Shown: positions 47,867 through 60,607 of the stretch, in pieces
Layout of the letters: the number at the start of each line of letters is the position of its first letter
Position numbering within the stretch: the stretch's first letter is position 1
Source of the DNA: Malania oleifera
Lineage: Eukaryota; Streptophyta; Magnoliopsida; Santalales; Ximeniaceae
DNA: 64,000 nt
Direction: 5' to 3'
Assembly: GCF_029873635.1 (NCBI RefSeq)
Contig: NC_080417.1
Coordinates: forward strand, 27,123,682-27,187,681
Notes under the pieces: model-generated
Databases searched by the model: none
What the model was told of the DNA's origin: nothing
Seen by the model: only the letters and a program-made list of their open reading frames with translations
Program-made: the position numbers and the translations under genes

Positions 47867-49060
47867 GGCTTTTAAAGTCGATTCTCATAATCTTCTAAAC
47901 ATACCAACACTACTTACGTAAATAAAAAAATGTCATTGAAATCAATTACTTGAAGTTAATACAAAAAGAAAAAGTAGTCTCTTTCAGCAATAACATAGGA
48001 TAAAATGAACAATAAATTTAATATTCAAAATCAAATATATAAAATGATGTTCTATAGATTCCCTTTTATAGCAAATCCAAGATAAAAAAAAAATTATTGC
48101 ATTTGACTTATCTTCATATATGCACTAATATTTGAGAAAATTAAAAAAAAAATAATTACCAAAATTTGAATATATACCTCCCAAACATTATTTCAATGAG
48201 TCAAACAAAATTCTCAATCGAATTTTAATTTGTAAAGAACATATTCACAAACATAAATATTATAATTAAAAATCACAAAAATCGCAAATGACTATTTCTA
48301 ACATGAAGTTAATACTTAATAAAATTGTACATTAGTCATTTATCCAAACCAATTTATAGTCAAATGAAACTGGTACATAATTTGAAAAAAAGTCAAACAA
48401 AATTCAAAATTAATGATGCGACCGAAATAGAAAAAGTGTTTCATGACATTCAATTAGAGTAGTAAAGATTTAAAGCCACTTGGACAACATTAAAATATTT
48501 TTTTAGATATAATTGAAATTTATATTTTTTAAAAAAGCATATGGAATGATAGTATGATATTTTAAAATTTGTTGCTTAGGATTAAAATTTTTTTGATTTT
48601 ATATACAGAATTAAAAATATGGTTATTATAAGTCAGCTAAAAAAGTGAACACTAATTATAAGTAATTAATTGTATTAATTATAGGAGCTGTAAAATAGTT
48701 ACTAATAATTTGATACTATATTAAATTTTTTCGTTAACTAATATAAAAAATTGAAAGATAAAACGGGAACACTAATTAAATTGGGAAAAGTGTGAACGTG
48801 GTCCTTCCTCATGCTCTGTTTTATAGTCATAAGAACAGAGGTTGGCTCGAGTTCATGTCACTGGTCGGACACTTCCACCCTTCCACGTATGCTGTTTTGG
48901 TTTTGCAGCCATTTATGTGGTCACCGTCAACTCATCGGCTGCAGCTGGTGCTAACTCTTTGGACCACTTTCATCAGTTTCATGCGCCAGTAAAGCAGCTT
49001 TTTTTCTTTTAAAAAAAAAATGCATGGGGGCCATGATGTGTTCTCATTTCTCCTACTAAT
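46044..49060. other. AT-rich spacer upstream of the PQ-loop gene
   Basis: No gene was recognised. A pair of related ~45 bp segments (46126-46165 and 46261-46309, core CTGGACG..AAGGCCAGGTTCAT) and an (AAT)n tract (about 47810-47866) occur. The rest is unremarkable AT-rich sequence. The open frame at 48792-48992 has no family motif. Confidence 0.5.
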
Positions 49061-49064
49061 ATTA

Positions 49065-49077
49065 CACGTGGCTGACC

Positions 49078-49131
<54 letters not shown>
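49065..49131. promoter_or_regulatory. G-box/ABRE-like site and (TA)n(TG)n tract upstream of the PQ-loop gene
   Basis: CACGTGGC at 49065-49072 is a perfect G-box/ABRE core about 510 bp upstream of the start codon. It is followed by (TA)n at 49079-49096 and (TG)n at 49097-49131. A single G-box can occur by chance, so stress or abscisic-acid control is only a possibility. Confidence 0.3.
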
Positions 49132-49133
<2 letters not shown>

Positions 49134-49560
49134 AATATTTTTTTTTTTGTTTTAAATGTTTCCGTGGATGTTTCGCGAGAGTGTCACAATGGAGTCATCC
49201 GGTGGTACACTGGTACGTATGTTTAATTGTTTTTTTTTTTTTTTTTGTTCTAGATTATGATAACATGTCGAGAGATCTTGACCGTCAACCGAGATGAGAT
49301 TTACTGTTTGCACAATGTATTACATGTGTAGTTCTGAGCAGGTGACAGAACCCTACGCCTATTCAGCCGCTGGGGTACAGGACCGATGGGAACGAATATG
49401 CGCACAGGGGGACAGCATCCCCATTAATTAACAACTCTTTTTAAAAATCAACTGATCTTTTACAAATAAGTTAATATTATTTGAACTCTGTGTCTTGCCC
49501 ACCTTTTAAAATCTCAGCGGTCAGTGGTCACTGAATTCAGACTTGAGCTGACCACAGCAA

Positions 49561-49579
49561 GAGAGAGAGAGAGAGAGAG
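49561..49579 (+). promoter_or_regulatory. (GA)n tract immediately before the PQ-loop start codon
   Basis: Nine to ten GA units end directly at the ATG. GA tracts in plant 5' leaders can bind BPC-type GAGA factors. A second ATG in frame lies at codon 4 (MKGM), so the exact start is not fixed. Confidence 0.4.
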
Positions 49580-50472
49580 ATGAAGGGCATGTCGAAGAAG
49601 ACTATGGGGGGGTCTTACTGTGTGAAGGAGAAGAAGGCGTGCGTGGGGTGGGTTGAGAAGTATTTCAAGGACTGCCTGTGCAATCTCAAGGACGAACTCT
49701 CCTTTGGGTTTGGGCTTATAAGTCTGGTCTGTTGGGGAGTCGCCGAAATCCCTCAGATCATCACCAACTTCCAAACAAAGTCCGGCCATGGAATCTCCCT
49801 TCTTTTTCTTCTCACCTGGGTCGCCGGGTAAAAATATATTCTCTTCCAAAACTTCATCCTGGAAAATAAAAAACGAAGACTTGATTTAGATTTATTTCTT
49901 ATTCTCTCTCGCTCTTTTTTTCTTTCCTTTAATCTTTGGCCTTTGTTGCTCCAATTAACTGCAGTGACGTTTTCAACCTAGTGGGTTGCCTTCTGGAGCC
50001 AGCCACGGTATTGATCTTTGTTTTGTTATCATGAGCTCATCCAGCATATTTTTCTTCTCCTTTCTCATTTTTTCTTCTGTTTTTTTTTTGGCTGAGTCCA
50101 TTTCATTCTGAATTAATGCAGCTGCCGACCCAGTTCTATACGGCTCTGGTAATGCATAGAATTCTTGTCTTCTTCCCTGCCTCACATGTTCTCTCTCTCT
50201 CTCTCTCTCAGACACACACACACACACACACACACCCACCCACGCACAGAGTCACAGAGTAATTTCTGCAACAGAACAATGTATTTTTTATTTTTTTACA
50301 ATTATAATACAACGTACGCGCTCACTTAATTAAGCTGCGAGAGTTTATTTTGTGAACAGCTCTATACGGCAAGCACTGTAGTATTAGTCTTGCAGTGTGT
50401 GTACTATGATCATTTCTGTAGATTGTGGAAACGTCGAGGCCAACATAACCATTTTGACGACGTGGTATACTC

Positions 50473-50531
<59 letters not shown>

Positions 50532-52225
50532 TTTATATACACCAATAATTTCTCTACTTCACAAATCTTTTATCCGTTAATTATGATTGTTATTTTTATT
50601 AATTATAATTATTGTAAAATTTTTAAAATTGATGCGCTAATATATTTTCTGACCCTGTTAGGATGGAGAACAGAGAGAACCCTTGAAACCAGAGTCAAAT
50701 GATTCAAGCATTCCTATACCCAGACGAGCTCCACACCAGCCATCTTTGCGTGGAGACTTTTACTACATGTGCGTTTACATATGCATTATATTAGTTATCT
50801 AATTATCCTCTTTATTCATCATAATTTAATTGTTTCATTTTAAAATTAATTAATATTTACAAAAAATATAAGACCTTACAAAATATTGCACGTTTTGTAA
50901 ATTAAATTCTTCCTGCCTCAAAATCGAACAACTTTCACGAATCGCTCCTTGATCACAAATAGCTACCTGAAAAGAAAAAAAATAAAAATGGCTCGAAGGA
51001 CCTAAGGTGTATCTCGATGATTACTTTGATGCCTAAGTAAGAGATTAATGAAAGATTTTGAATTGAAACAGTAGAAAGAGTGAGTATGAGTCAAAATGAG
51101 ATTTATCTCTCCTTGTGACCCCCTTTTTATAGTAGTGAAGGTTAGCATTTCCCTAACTTGACATTCATGAGGTACTACTATGCCTAGGCGGTTACGAGCA
51201 ACTTATGAGTTGCCAGTAACTTGCGGACAGTTATGTAAGCCAACAATTGCTGCTTTCGTAACCACACTGGGAATTATTAATAGTTTAGTGGGAGATTATT
51301 AATATTTTAGTGAAAGTTAAGTGAGACACCCAATGTTACCCAAAGCCAACCTTGCCTCCATGGACATATTTATAAATATGGGCATACTGAATTTGGTAGT
51401 ATCATAAATAAATAATAACAAAATTTATTTGGACTGATTTTTTTTAAAAAAAAATAAAACTTTGTTAAGGAAGAATACTTAATTAATTAAAAAGGGGAAG
51501 ATGCAGGTCAGCAAGATCATTGGCTGGGAGCAATGGGACTCCATCGTCTGGATCTTATCTGAGGACAGCGAGAAGTGGCCCATCGGCGTTGGGATTCGAA
51601 AGGGACTCCTCGTCCGACGATGAAGCAACTCCGGCGTCATCCGATCGGACCGATCAGCGCTTTAGCCAGCCTAGGCCAATCCCTCTCCCACGATCGGTAC
51701 TTTCCTTTCCCTCTTTATTTATATTTATAATTTTACTCTCACATTTTCGGTAATCATTAAATGATATAATTTTCGGTGAAAGTAATATATAATTTCGCTG
51801 TGCATATAAAAATAATTATAATTTTTAAATTTAATTAAAATATGTATTAAAATACACAGGCTGGTTATGGTTACGGAGCATTTCTAGCAACGTCGGTCAA
51901 CTTGCCTCAACAGGGCAAAGCCTTGATGGATGCTTATGCGGGAATTAGAGGAAGGAGACTGTTACATGTATGATTTGGTTGAAGTATATTTAATTTCACA
52001 TATTACTTTCTTAGTTATTTCTTACCTTACAGAAGTTACTATGTATGTAGTAACGTAGTCATTACTACATATGGCACAGGAACATGAGGTTGAGCGTAAT
52101 GTATACGGGCAATGGTTAGGATGGTTGATGGCTGCAATATACATGGGCGGTCGAATCCCCCAGATATGCTTGAATGTTAGAATTTAAGCTTGAATAATTT
52201 TCACATCTTGACTTATTTTGTTTCC

Positions 52226-52266
<41 letters not shown>

Positions 52267-52560
52267 GTTGTTGTTGTTATTATTATTATTTTTAATAGCT
52301 CTTTTATGAAGTTATTAATTTTTTTTTCTACTTCAATTTATTTCTTGCATGAATCGTTCACCAGATTAAGAGAGGCAGCGTGGAGGTAATTTCTTTTAAA
52401 TACTCTGCACTTTACTCTTAATTAGCATTTAATTCAAAATATAGTTTTTTGTTTTCATGTACTCATGAATTAATTTGGAACATTATTCTAAAATCATTTA
52501 GGGCTTGAATCCTCTCATGTTCATTTTTGCACTCATTGCCAATGTTACTTACGTGGGAAG
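49580..52560 (+). CDS. PQ-loop repeat transporter (YPQ/PQLC2-like), ten exons, last exon missing
   Basis: Exons with GT-AG borders: 49580-49827, 49965-50007, 50122-50148, 50360-50464, 50662-50768, 51507-51696, 51860-51967, 52080-52175, 52365-52385 and 52502-52560 (about 334 residues). The first PQ motif is CWGVAEIPQIITNF (exon 1), followed by WVAGDVFNLVGCLLEPATLP across exons 1-3. A Ser-rich loop with ERDSSSDDEATPASSD is in exon 6, and the second PQ motif is AAIYMGGRIPQICLN (exon 8). NPLMFIFALIANVTYVG in exon 10 is the penultimate helix. This matches the plant members of the PQ-loop family, seven-helix vacuolar/lysosomal exporters of cationic amino acids. The family adds about 45 residues (final helix) after this point, and none are found. 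A (GA)n tract abuts the start codon. Substrate is inferred from family only. Exon 4 could end 3 bases earlier. Confidence 0.92.
50475..50530. repeat. (CT)n(TA)n microsatellite in PQ-loop intron 4
   Basis: The compound tract begins 10 bp after the intron 4 donor. Intron 3 also has (CT)n and (CA)n tracts at about 50191-50235. Confidence 0.85.
50990..51340. repeat. Possible LTR fragment in PQ-loop intron 5
   Basis: GAAGGACCTAAGGTGTATC, GATTACTTTGATGCCTAAG and CCTTTTTATAGTAGTG resemble parts of plant LTRs, including a TATA-like TTTTATAGTAG. No ends or coding part were found, so this could be a solo or truncated LTR or an unrelated intron sequence. Confidence 0.3.
52220..52290. repeat. (ATT)n/(GTT)n tract in PQ-loop intron 8
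   Basis: A triplet repeat lies between exons 8 and 9, with a central GTTGTTGTT interruption. Confidence 0.85.
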
Positions 52561-52563
52561 GTT

Positions 52564-52564
52564 T

Positions 52565-52662
<98 letters not shown>
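52564..52662. repeat. (CT)n(ATT)n microsatellite in PQ-loop intron 10
   Basis: The tract starts 4 bp after the exon 10 donor (AG|GTTTG): about 46 bp of CT repeats followed by about 50 bp of ATT repeats. Retrotransposon sequence begins shortly after. Confidence 0.9.
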
Positions 52663-52663
<1 letters not shown>

Positions 52664-52931
52664 GTTTTTGGTTCAAGTCGATTCTAAGTAGAATAATAAA
52701 TAACTCAATATGACCATCTGAGACAAATATAGAAAGGAGTACCGAGATTTACGTGGAAGACCTTTCAATATGAAGGAAAAAACGCTTAGGATCAAATCCG
52801 CCTCCAATATTCAACTATGTCATAGAAAAATTATAGTGAGTTTTTCCCCAACTAAAATTAGAGGCATAAATTTGCATTGGTTGTCTCAGTCTAATATATA
52901 CATCTCTTACTTGAACTTCAAATCTAGTAGA

Positions 52932-53146
52932 GTGAAGCCTTTGGGCGCAATGGTTCACCTCTCCATTCTCCATTATGGAGATGTAGGTTCTAGTCCTCTT
53001 GGTAGCATTGACGAAACATTTGTAAATATTTATTCGTTGGTTGTGCCTTTGGGTACTTTCGGTGGTTGGTTGGGCTTTGGGCTTGCCGCTTTGAGGGCCT
53101 CATATATATATATATGGGTCCTCATACCAAGAAAAAAAAAAAAAAA
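52932..53146 (+). mobile_element. Second tRNA-derived SINE, with target duplications
   Basis: A-box-like TGGGCGCAATGGTTCACC and B-box GGTTCTAGTCC (about 52986) head a 215 bp body ending in a poly(A) tail (53131-53148). Flanks AATCTAGTAGA (52921-52931) and AATCTTGTAGA (53147-53157) are target duplications with one mismatch. It differs from the SINE at 45679. Confidence 0.75.
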
Positions 53147-53189
53147 AATCTTGTAGAAAACTTTTTGATCATCATGCTTCCTTGCAAGT

Positions 53190-54148
53190 TATAGTATTAA
53201 ATATAAACTTTGCTTCGATGATAGAAAGTGCGGCATATTTTTTGTAGCTTTGGCTGCTAAGTCATAGCTCCCTCTACAAAAGTGATCAAGTACATACATC
53301 GACATAGACTCTCTGGTATCAACATCACCAATGATGCCAATTTTTATAGAATCAACTAGCATAAGTTTTTTTATTTCAAGGGAAAACACATAATATGTAA
53401 ATATCGATCTCAAAGATACTTGAAAATTGATTTCACATCATTCCAATGCTCTTTATTGAGATTGAGTAGAAATTTGCTAACACCACCGACATAAGTTGTG
53501 TCTAGTCTTGTGCAAACAATTCCACACATCAAATTTTCAACAATTGAAGAATATGAAACTATTCTTATCTCTCTTTTCTCTTTCTTTGTTGAAGGACATT
53601 GCTTAAGACTAGATGTGATTAGTAAGAGGAGAGCTAATTGTCTTGAATCTCTAACAACTTTCTTATCTACTCTTCTTGTGATGATTAAACATAACTCCTT
53701 AGCTTTCCTCTTGTGAGTGATTGTCATGGTACGGGCTTTTTTTTTTTTTTTGCTAGCTCCAAGTCTTACATAGAAAAAGATTTATTCAAATCTTTTAACT
53801 TGTCAATCTTAAACATGTCATGACCAACAATTAGCATATTATCAACATAAAGTAAAATGAGAAAATCACATCAAAGCACCTAATAATGAAATGCAACGAT
53901 TAGATGTAGTCTTCCTATCACTATATTGCCCACGATTAACTTAAACTTACTACCATTGCCTTGGTCTTGATTAAAGGAAATTCTTTCTTAACTTGCAAAC
54001 CATACTTTCCATTCCTTTCACCTAAAAACCCTTTGGTAATATAGAATTCTGCTTTAAGTTAACGTGGGCAAAAGTAATCTTTGCATCCATTTACTCTACC
54101 TCAAAATCCATATTAGTTGGTAAAACAAGCAGCATTCTAACATATATA
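53190..54148 (-). pseudogene. Copia reverse transcriptase/RNase H relic (element G)
   Basis: Readable pieces include KQCPSTKKEKREIRIVSYSS, MCGIVCTRLDTTYVGGVSKF and LNKEHWNDVKSIFKYL (53410-53727), and GDVDTRESMSMYVL (53330). AKSTMLIVGHDMFK-like text near 53800-53840 overlaps a YVDN-like former active site. It is cut by element E at 54148, near the MDAKITFAHVNL segment. Confidence 0.7.
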
Positions 54149-54552
54149 TGTTGTACAAAATTACTGCATGTGGAACCAGATTGTGCAATGCAATAACTAA
54201 CGATGAACAATACAAAAAACACAATCACACAGATAATAAGGAAGCAATAAAAATAATGATACAAGAATCAACGTGGTTTGGCAGAATGTCTACGTCCATG
54301 GGAGCAAGCAGCGGCTGGAATTCACTATCTTTCAAAACTAGGGTTACAACATTGTATTTATGCTAACCGTACAAAACCGCTGATGATTTAATCAAACTGT
54401 TGATGATTTCTTTCTAAGCCTAAAACTGTTGATGTAACCGTCGACTCCCTATGCAATTCGTTGATGGTTTTCTTTAGACCAGCTTCCTTATTTTTTCTTA
54501 GCATGCTTTCTTTGTATATGTGTTCCACTCAATATGAGCACATATTACAACA
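54149..54552 (-). repeat. 3' LTR of Copia element E
   Basis: This 404 bp LTR carries AACGTGGTTTGGC and TCTACGTCCATGG (shared block) at about 54272-54302, a minus-sense TATA-like site (54355-54363) and CTGTTGATG/ACCGTCGAC motifs (54378-54475). Confidence 0.88.
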
Positions 54553-54639
54553 ATCTCTACCTTGGTGAATATTCACCCCTTAGGAGAAAATGAAAACATA
54601 ACTCGTAGCTCTAATTGAGATAATAGGTTGGGACGCCTT

Positions 54640-55253
54640 TGTTAGAATTGGTGTATTCCCAAGAGGAAGGGTGAATTGGAATTTTAAAAATTCTTCCTAA
54701 CTTATACCAGATATCAGTAATACACAACCTAGGGTCTTTCTAAGCATATACCAATTGCGCAGATAAAAGTAATATGTGAAAATTAAATCTTGCGCAACAT
54801 TCACAATATATCAAATATAACAAACATGTGAAGGAATATAAAGTGCTGGAAATTAAAAGTAGACACACGATATGTTATCAGGGTTTGGCCAATACTGCCT
54901 ACGTCCTTGCCTCAGCTCGCAAGCCCGAAGATTACCACTATTGTTCACTTAACGGGTAGAGCGACATCGATTACAATGAGGTCAAATTTTCAGGGTTGAC
55001 CTCAATATTTACATACAATCCTTACGGGCTAGATTATCATTCCTTCAAGCCACGCCTGGAATACAACAAATAATCAATACAAATTTCATGTACAATATAC
55101 GTGTTTCTCCAATAAGAAAATATGTACCAGTATAACCAATGCACTTCAAGATGATAGGATATTATAAGCTCAGTGAAGATATGTGAAACTACTCTCAAGA
55201 TAATGTCAGTATTACATTCAAAGTGTGAGAGTGTATTAACAAAGTTTCTTTGA

Positions 55254-55307
<54 letters not shown>

Positions 55308-55755
55308 ACCACAAATAATGTTTGAAAGATTTCAAGAGTATAATCAAATATCTCAAAAATTAATTTCTAAAGTTCAAGCACAAGAGATATTTGCAAAACA
55401 AGCTTGTCAAAAATATTTTCTTCAACCCACAAGACAATCTTAAGAGTCTTGCAATAAAAGTACAAAGACTCACAAACTTATAAAAATTTCCCACAAAATA
55501 AATTTATGGATTAAATCAATGAGGAAAACGTTTGGGCTTAACTCTCACTAAAATCAGCAATCAATCACAAATATGAGAGTATAAGCTTGTAGGGTAGTGC
55601 AAGTAATCTCACAATACTCTCACCCAAAAAGTTTTTGCAAGGGAGTGAGCAAAGGTGAAGTATGTAGGATTGTATGTGAAAAAGAAGCTCTAGAAATTTC
55701 AAATATAATTTTTTTTATCCCAGATATAATCTTGGTACTAATCTGTCCAAATTGA

Positions 55756-55799
<44 letters not shown>

Positions 55800-56778
55800 A
55801 ACAAAAATATGGTCATTGGGATATAAAGGGTATTATTAAAAATGTTTAATGAATTTTTAATCCAATTTACCCTTAATTAACCTTAGTTACCACGGTTAAA
55901 AATATGAAAACCCGAGAGTTTCGATCGTTCGAATAGACAAACAGAAAAGTTGTTTTTTTGAACTTTGGGTGCTCGGGGAAAGGTTCGGTTGGTTGAACCA
56001 AGGCGATTTTCCAAACGTTCGAGGTTCAGTCGCTTGGTGAATGGTTTGGTCTGTCGAACTTGTTAGTTCGGTCGTCAGGGCTGAATTTGAACTTAAAGTT
56101 TGGGCGCCTAGGGAAGGTGAAAAGGTCAGCATTCATGGTTTGGTCGACCGTGAACAGTGCGTTCAATTTGCGTTCAATCGCGCCCAAAGCCAAGTCAACC
56201 TTTTTGACTTTTTACCTATTCAGTCGATCGAGGAGTTTTCAACGCACTAGGTTCGGTCGCTTGAAGCCCTTTCAAACTTAAATTTTTGTCCTACTTTTTA
56301 GTATAGTTTACCCCTGTTTGCATAGTTATGATTTGTAAGAAAGAGGGTATTTATCAAAGGAATGTGTAGGGACCTAGGGTCGATCTATGGCCTAGGCTTT
56401 TTAATTAGTCCCAAAAATCCAGCATCGGTCGACTGAAGGGTGATCCCTAAGGTCCTATGGTTTCCTATAGTCAAACAATGGTCATTTGAGCATTACAATC
56501 CTATCATGCATGTGATGCAATTATTATAGACCATATAATATTACAAGCCCAAATAAATTGAATGCAAATATAATTTGAAAGATTTGTCTTCATTCCTTTT
56601 GCACTTTGTACAGCTATGTCATGCGTCAGGTGATGTAGAATTTCAGCTCCTCATGACTTCTATGAGATCCTTACCATCTGTGCATGCAAAGAGATAATCC
56701 TGCTCATATACTCAATGCACAGGTAAGATACTTTGTATTTTTCAAAATCAAAACGAGATACGAATCAAAAAGTCAACA
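54640..56778 (-). mobile_element. Solo SIRE-like LTR nested in element E
   Basis: In minus sense it begins TGTTGACTTTTTG and ends CCAATTCTAACA, and is related to 13850-16117 along its ends (AATTCACCCTTCCTCTTGGG). Flanks GCCTT and GCCTC match at 4 of 5 bases. GGTCGACCG/TTCGGTCGACTG motifs lie at 55910-56440, (TA)n tracts at 55259-55305 and 55762-55792, and the shared block in plus sense (TGCCTACGTCCTTGCC) at about 54896. No internal coding region is present. Confidence 0.88.
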
Positions 56779-56787
56779 GCCTCCCAT

Positions 56788-58213
56788 CTAGCATATGGCG
56801 ACGTTAATCAAGTCCAAGCAATGCTTGAACTTGTGCTTGGTAACATGATTTGTCAACATATATGTTGCATTCTCAAAAGTGTGAACTTTCTCAAGCAGTA
56901 GTTCACCAGAAGAGACCAATTCCCTAATCCTGTGAAACCTCACATCCATGTGCTTGGTCATCGCATGACACACCTGGTTTTTCGCCAAATAAAGGGCACT
57001 TTAACTATCACAATGCAGCTGAACTCCACCTTACTGAATACCCAACTCCTTGACCAATCCTGTAAGTTATAACACTTCCTTGCTAGCCTCAACCACTGTC
57101 ATACTCCGATTTAGTTGTAGATAGTGCAACTAGAGACTGAATCATGAACCTCCAACAAATAGGCCCTCTTATAAGGGTGAATACATAACCTGTGGTAGAA
57201 CTCCTAACATCCAAGTCCCTTACATGGTCTGCATCCACATATCCCACAACTGAAGGATCACCTTGTTGTCTGCCAAACATGATGTCAGTGTCTATAGTAC
57301 CCCTCAAGAATATGAAAATCATCTTGATTGCATGCCAATTCTATCATCCCAGATTTGAAAGAAACTTGCTCACCACACTGACATCTTGTTCCAGATCTAG
57401 TCTTTTATAGAACATAACATACATCAAGCACCCCACTGCACTGGTATATGGGACCTTTAACATATTATAAACTTCATCATCTAACTTTAGGCACTGGGCG
57501 GCAGACAATCTAAAATGATTTGCCAAAGGTGTACTCATTAGTTTTGTATTATCTATATTGAACCTCTCCAACACCTTCTCAACATAGCTACGCTAAGATA
57601 ACCTCAATCTCTTGGAAGCTCTATCCCTATGAATCTCCATCTCAAGAATCTTCTTGGCTGCACCCAAATCCCTTATGTCAAATTCTTTGCTCAACAATAT
57701 TTTCAAATTGTTGACCTTAGTCATACTCTTCGCAGCAATCAACATGTCATCCATATAAAGTAACAAAAAGATAAGTGAACCATTATTAAGGATCTTCACA
57801 TAAACACATCAATCGTACTCTTATCTCCTATAGCCAATCCGCATCATGTAGGAATCAAACCATTTGTACCACTACCTCGGAGAATGCTTTAGCCTGTAAA
57901 TTGATTTCCTTAATTTACAAACCAAATGTTCTTGTCCAGGTTGACTGAACTTTTCTGGCTATACCATGTAAATCAGCTCCTCCAAATCAACATGAAGAAA
58001 CGTTGTCTTTACATCCATCTGCTCCAAATGCATATCGAAATGCGCCACCAATCCCAACACTGCTATGATAGAAGTGTGTTTGACCACAAGAGAGAAGATA
58101 TCATCATAATCAACTCCTTTCCTCTGTGAGTAACCCTTTGCTACCAGAAGAGCCTTAAAATTTTTCCTTCCTTTTCTGATACTATTTCTTTCTTCATATA
58201 CACCCATTTTCAT
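56788..58213 (-). pseudogene. Copia reverse transcriptase and RNase H (element E)
   Basis: 57959-58213 reads GYSQRKGVDYDDIFSLVVKH and LEQMDVKTTFLHVDLEELIY. 57593-57799 contains YMDDMLIAAKS (catalytic pair intact) and DIRDLGAAKKILEMEIHRD. 57344-57574 has LANHFRLSAAQCLKLDDEVY and VGCLMYVMFYKRLD. 57089-57322 has VGYVDADHVRDLDVRSSTTG. 56788-56988 has NQVCHAMTKHMDVRFHRIRE. Frameshifts or stops separate these pieces. Confidence 0.88.
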
Positions 58214-58390
58214 CCTATTGCTCTCTTCCCCTCTAGAAGCTCAACCAACTCCCATGTCTGGTTATTATACAGAGACTCCATTTCCTCTCCCATAGCACCC
58301 ATCCATATACTTTTCTCTTGACTGTGCACCACCTTTTGAAAAGTAGCAAGATCCCCACTACTAGTAATGGGTGCATAAGAAACCAAATCA

Positions 58391-59345
58391 TCAAATCCAA
58401 ACCTTAGGGGGTGGCCTGATAGTGCGTCTGGGCATTTCTATAGCTATACTGTGATGCTGCTGGTCTTTTGAGCTAGAATTCCCTACATTATGAAAATTTT
58501 CATCTCTATCTTGAGTATTTAGATCCACCTGCACCACATGCTCGTTGCTGCTGTAGTTTTCTAACACTTGTTTCTCTTCTTCCATTTGTATGCTGCAACA
58601 TATATGTCTTTCTTATCAAAAACCACATTTCTACTGATCACCACCTTGTTTATTTTTGGATCCCACAGCTTGAACCCTTTCACCCCTTTTTGATACCCTA
58701 GAAAGATGCAATGTTTAGACTTTGCATCAAGCATCTATCTCTTATAACTAGAAACATGCACATAAGCTAGATGCCCAAATACTCTCAAACCAAAGTACTC
58801 TACCGCACTGTCTATCCACGCGTCCTCTACTACTTGCTTATTTAGTGTTGCCTTTGGTGATATGTTAATCAAGAAACACACCATATTTACTGCATCTTCC
58901 TAGAAGTTCTTTGCATGCCCTACATTCAACTTGAGACACTAACCTCTTTCAACTATTGCTCGGTTCATCCTTTTCGCTATACCATTCTATTTTGGTGTCT
59001 TGCGTACTGTGAAATATCTCATAATGTCATGATACTTGCATAACTCCATAAAATTTGAATTTGTGTATTCGATATTGTTTTCGAACCTGAGGCATTTGAT
59101 CTTCTTCCCAGTCTGGTTTTCCACTTCAATTTTCCACAATTTGAACTTGGAAAACGTCTCTAACTTTGCCACATGAAATATTCCCAGACATAATACTTAC
59201 AAAAATTCAACTTGCATGTTTTGATACTGTTCAAAAGATTTCTCTTATAAAGATCTATCATTCCACGCTCACCCATATACGTTAATTGCATATGCAACAA
59301 GACAGTACTATTTGACTCAGATTTTACAGCTGCAACTCCACCCAC
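58391..59345 (-). pseudogene. Copia integrase and linker (element E)
   Basis: 58987-59172 reads VENQTGKKIKCLRFENNIEY; the usual RSDNGGEY is RFENNIEY here, so the second catalytic Asp is Glu. 59160-59345 is the GAG-pre-integrase end with MQLTYMGERGMIDLYKRNLL. 58391-58585 is the linker before RT (MPRRTIRPPPKVWI). Minus-sense text in 58600-58980 gives further integrase C-terminal pieces in several frames. Confidence 0.75.
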
Positions 59346-59356
59346 AACTGTGGTAC

Positions 59357-60580
59357 CTAGTAGTGTATCGATATTTTCTGGTAATTTTTTTCCCCTTTCA
59401 TGACGGTTAAGACACCTTTACTCACTTTCATTACCCCATTTGCAGACTTGTAACTAAACCCATTACAATATAAAGGGCCCAATGAAATCATATTCTTCCT
59501 TAACTCCGGTATATGCCTACTATCACACAATGTTCTCACAACACCATCAAACATTTTAATTTTGATATTCCCTATTCCAACAATTTTGCATGTAACTTCA
59601 TTTTCCATGAGAACAAAACTAGAATTTACCAGCCTATAGGTGGTGAACCAATCTTTATTGGGTGTTATATGATAGGAGCACGCTGAATCCATGATCCAAG
59701 AATCTATGCGACAATATGAACTGGATGAAACTGAAATCATATCACAATCGCTGCTCTCTGAGTCTCCTTCTTCCACTACATTCCTAAATTTTGATGAACT
59801 CTCTTTATTTTCTAAATTCCCTTTCTTCCTCTCTGGACAATCTAGTTTTATGTGCCCCTTTTTCATGCACTTTAAACACCATATGTCCATCCTTTTCTTG
59901 GAATTGAACCGAGATTTAATATTACTCAGTCTGCTCTATAACATGCATCTCCTAAGTTCCTTGTTACCCTTCACCACAAGCCCTTCACCTTGTGAATTTT
60001 CATTGCTGGCTTTCTTCCTCTCATGAAAACCCAAAAGAGCACTTGTGATCTCCTCTAATTCGAGAGTGTCCTCTCACCACATCAGTGTTGTAACCAAATT
60101 CTCATGCATAGAAGGCACATGTAGGGAATTCAATAGCATCAATGCCTTGTCTTCCTCTTCAAACTTCACATCAACTCGCTTCAGATCAATGATGATCTTA
60201 TTGAACATATTGATGTATTGGTTCAGATCCGAGCCCTCTAACATCTTAAGCCCATAAAGTTTCTATTTAAAATAAAGCTTGTTCGTCAACGACTAGGACA
60301 AATACCGAATTTCCAGTTTTAGTCAAACTGCCACTGGCGATCCCTTATCCATGACATGATACATCATGTCATCAGCTAGGCAAAGTATGATAGTCATCAT
60401 AGCCTTTGCTTCCAATTCCTTTCAGCTCATGTCATCCATGCATTCTAGCTGCCTTCTGTTTAATGCCTTCAACATACCTTGTTACATAAACAAATCCTTG
60501 ACCCTCCTCTGCTATAGTCTAAAATTTCCCAATTCGTTGAACTTAACAATGTCAAACTTCGCAGAAGAAATCCTAGCCAT
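59357..60580 (-). pseudogene. Copia gag and protease (element E)
   Basis: A gag start MARISSAKFDIVKFNEL reads from 60580 with an early stop. The 59357-59890 frame has an intact zinc knuckle CLKCMKKGHIKLDC and then SWIMDSACSYHITPNKDWF, the protease motif in the DSACSYH variant seen in some Copia lineages, followed by RHIPELRKNMISLGPL. The middle of gag is split by stops. Confidence 0.82.
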
Positions 60581-60607
60581 TGTAACCAATAGCTTTGATA
60601 CCAATTT

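Noticed and set aside
48792..48992. 66-codon open frame upstream of the PQ-loop gene
   Set aside because: It has no recognisable family motif and no splice or start context to support it; I treat it as spacer or promoter sequence.
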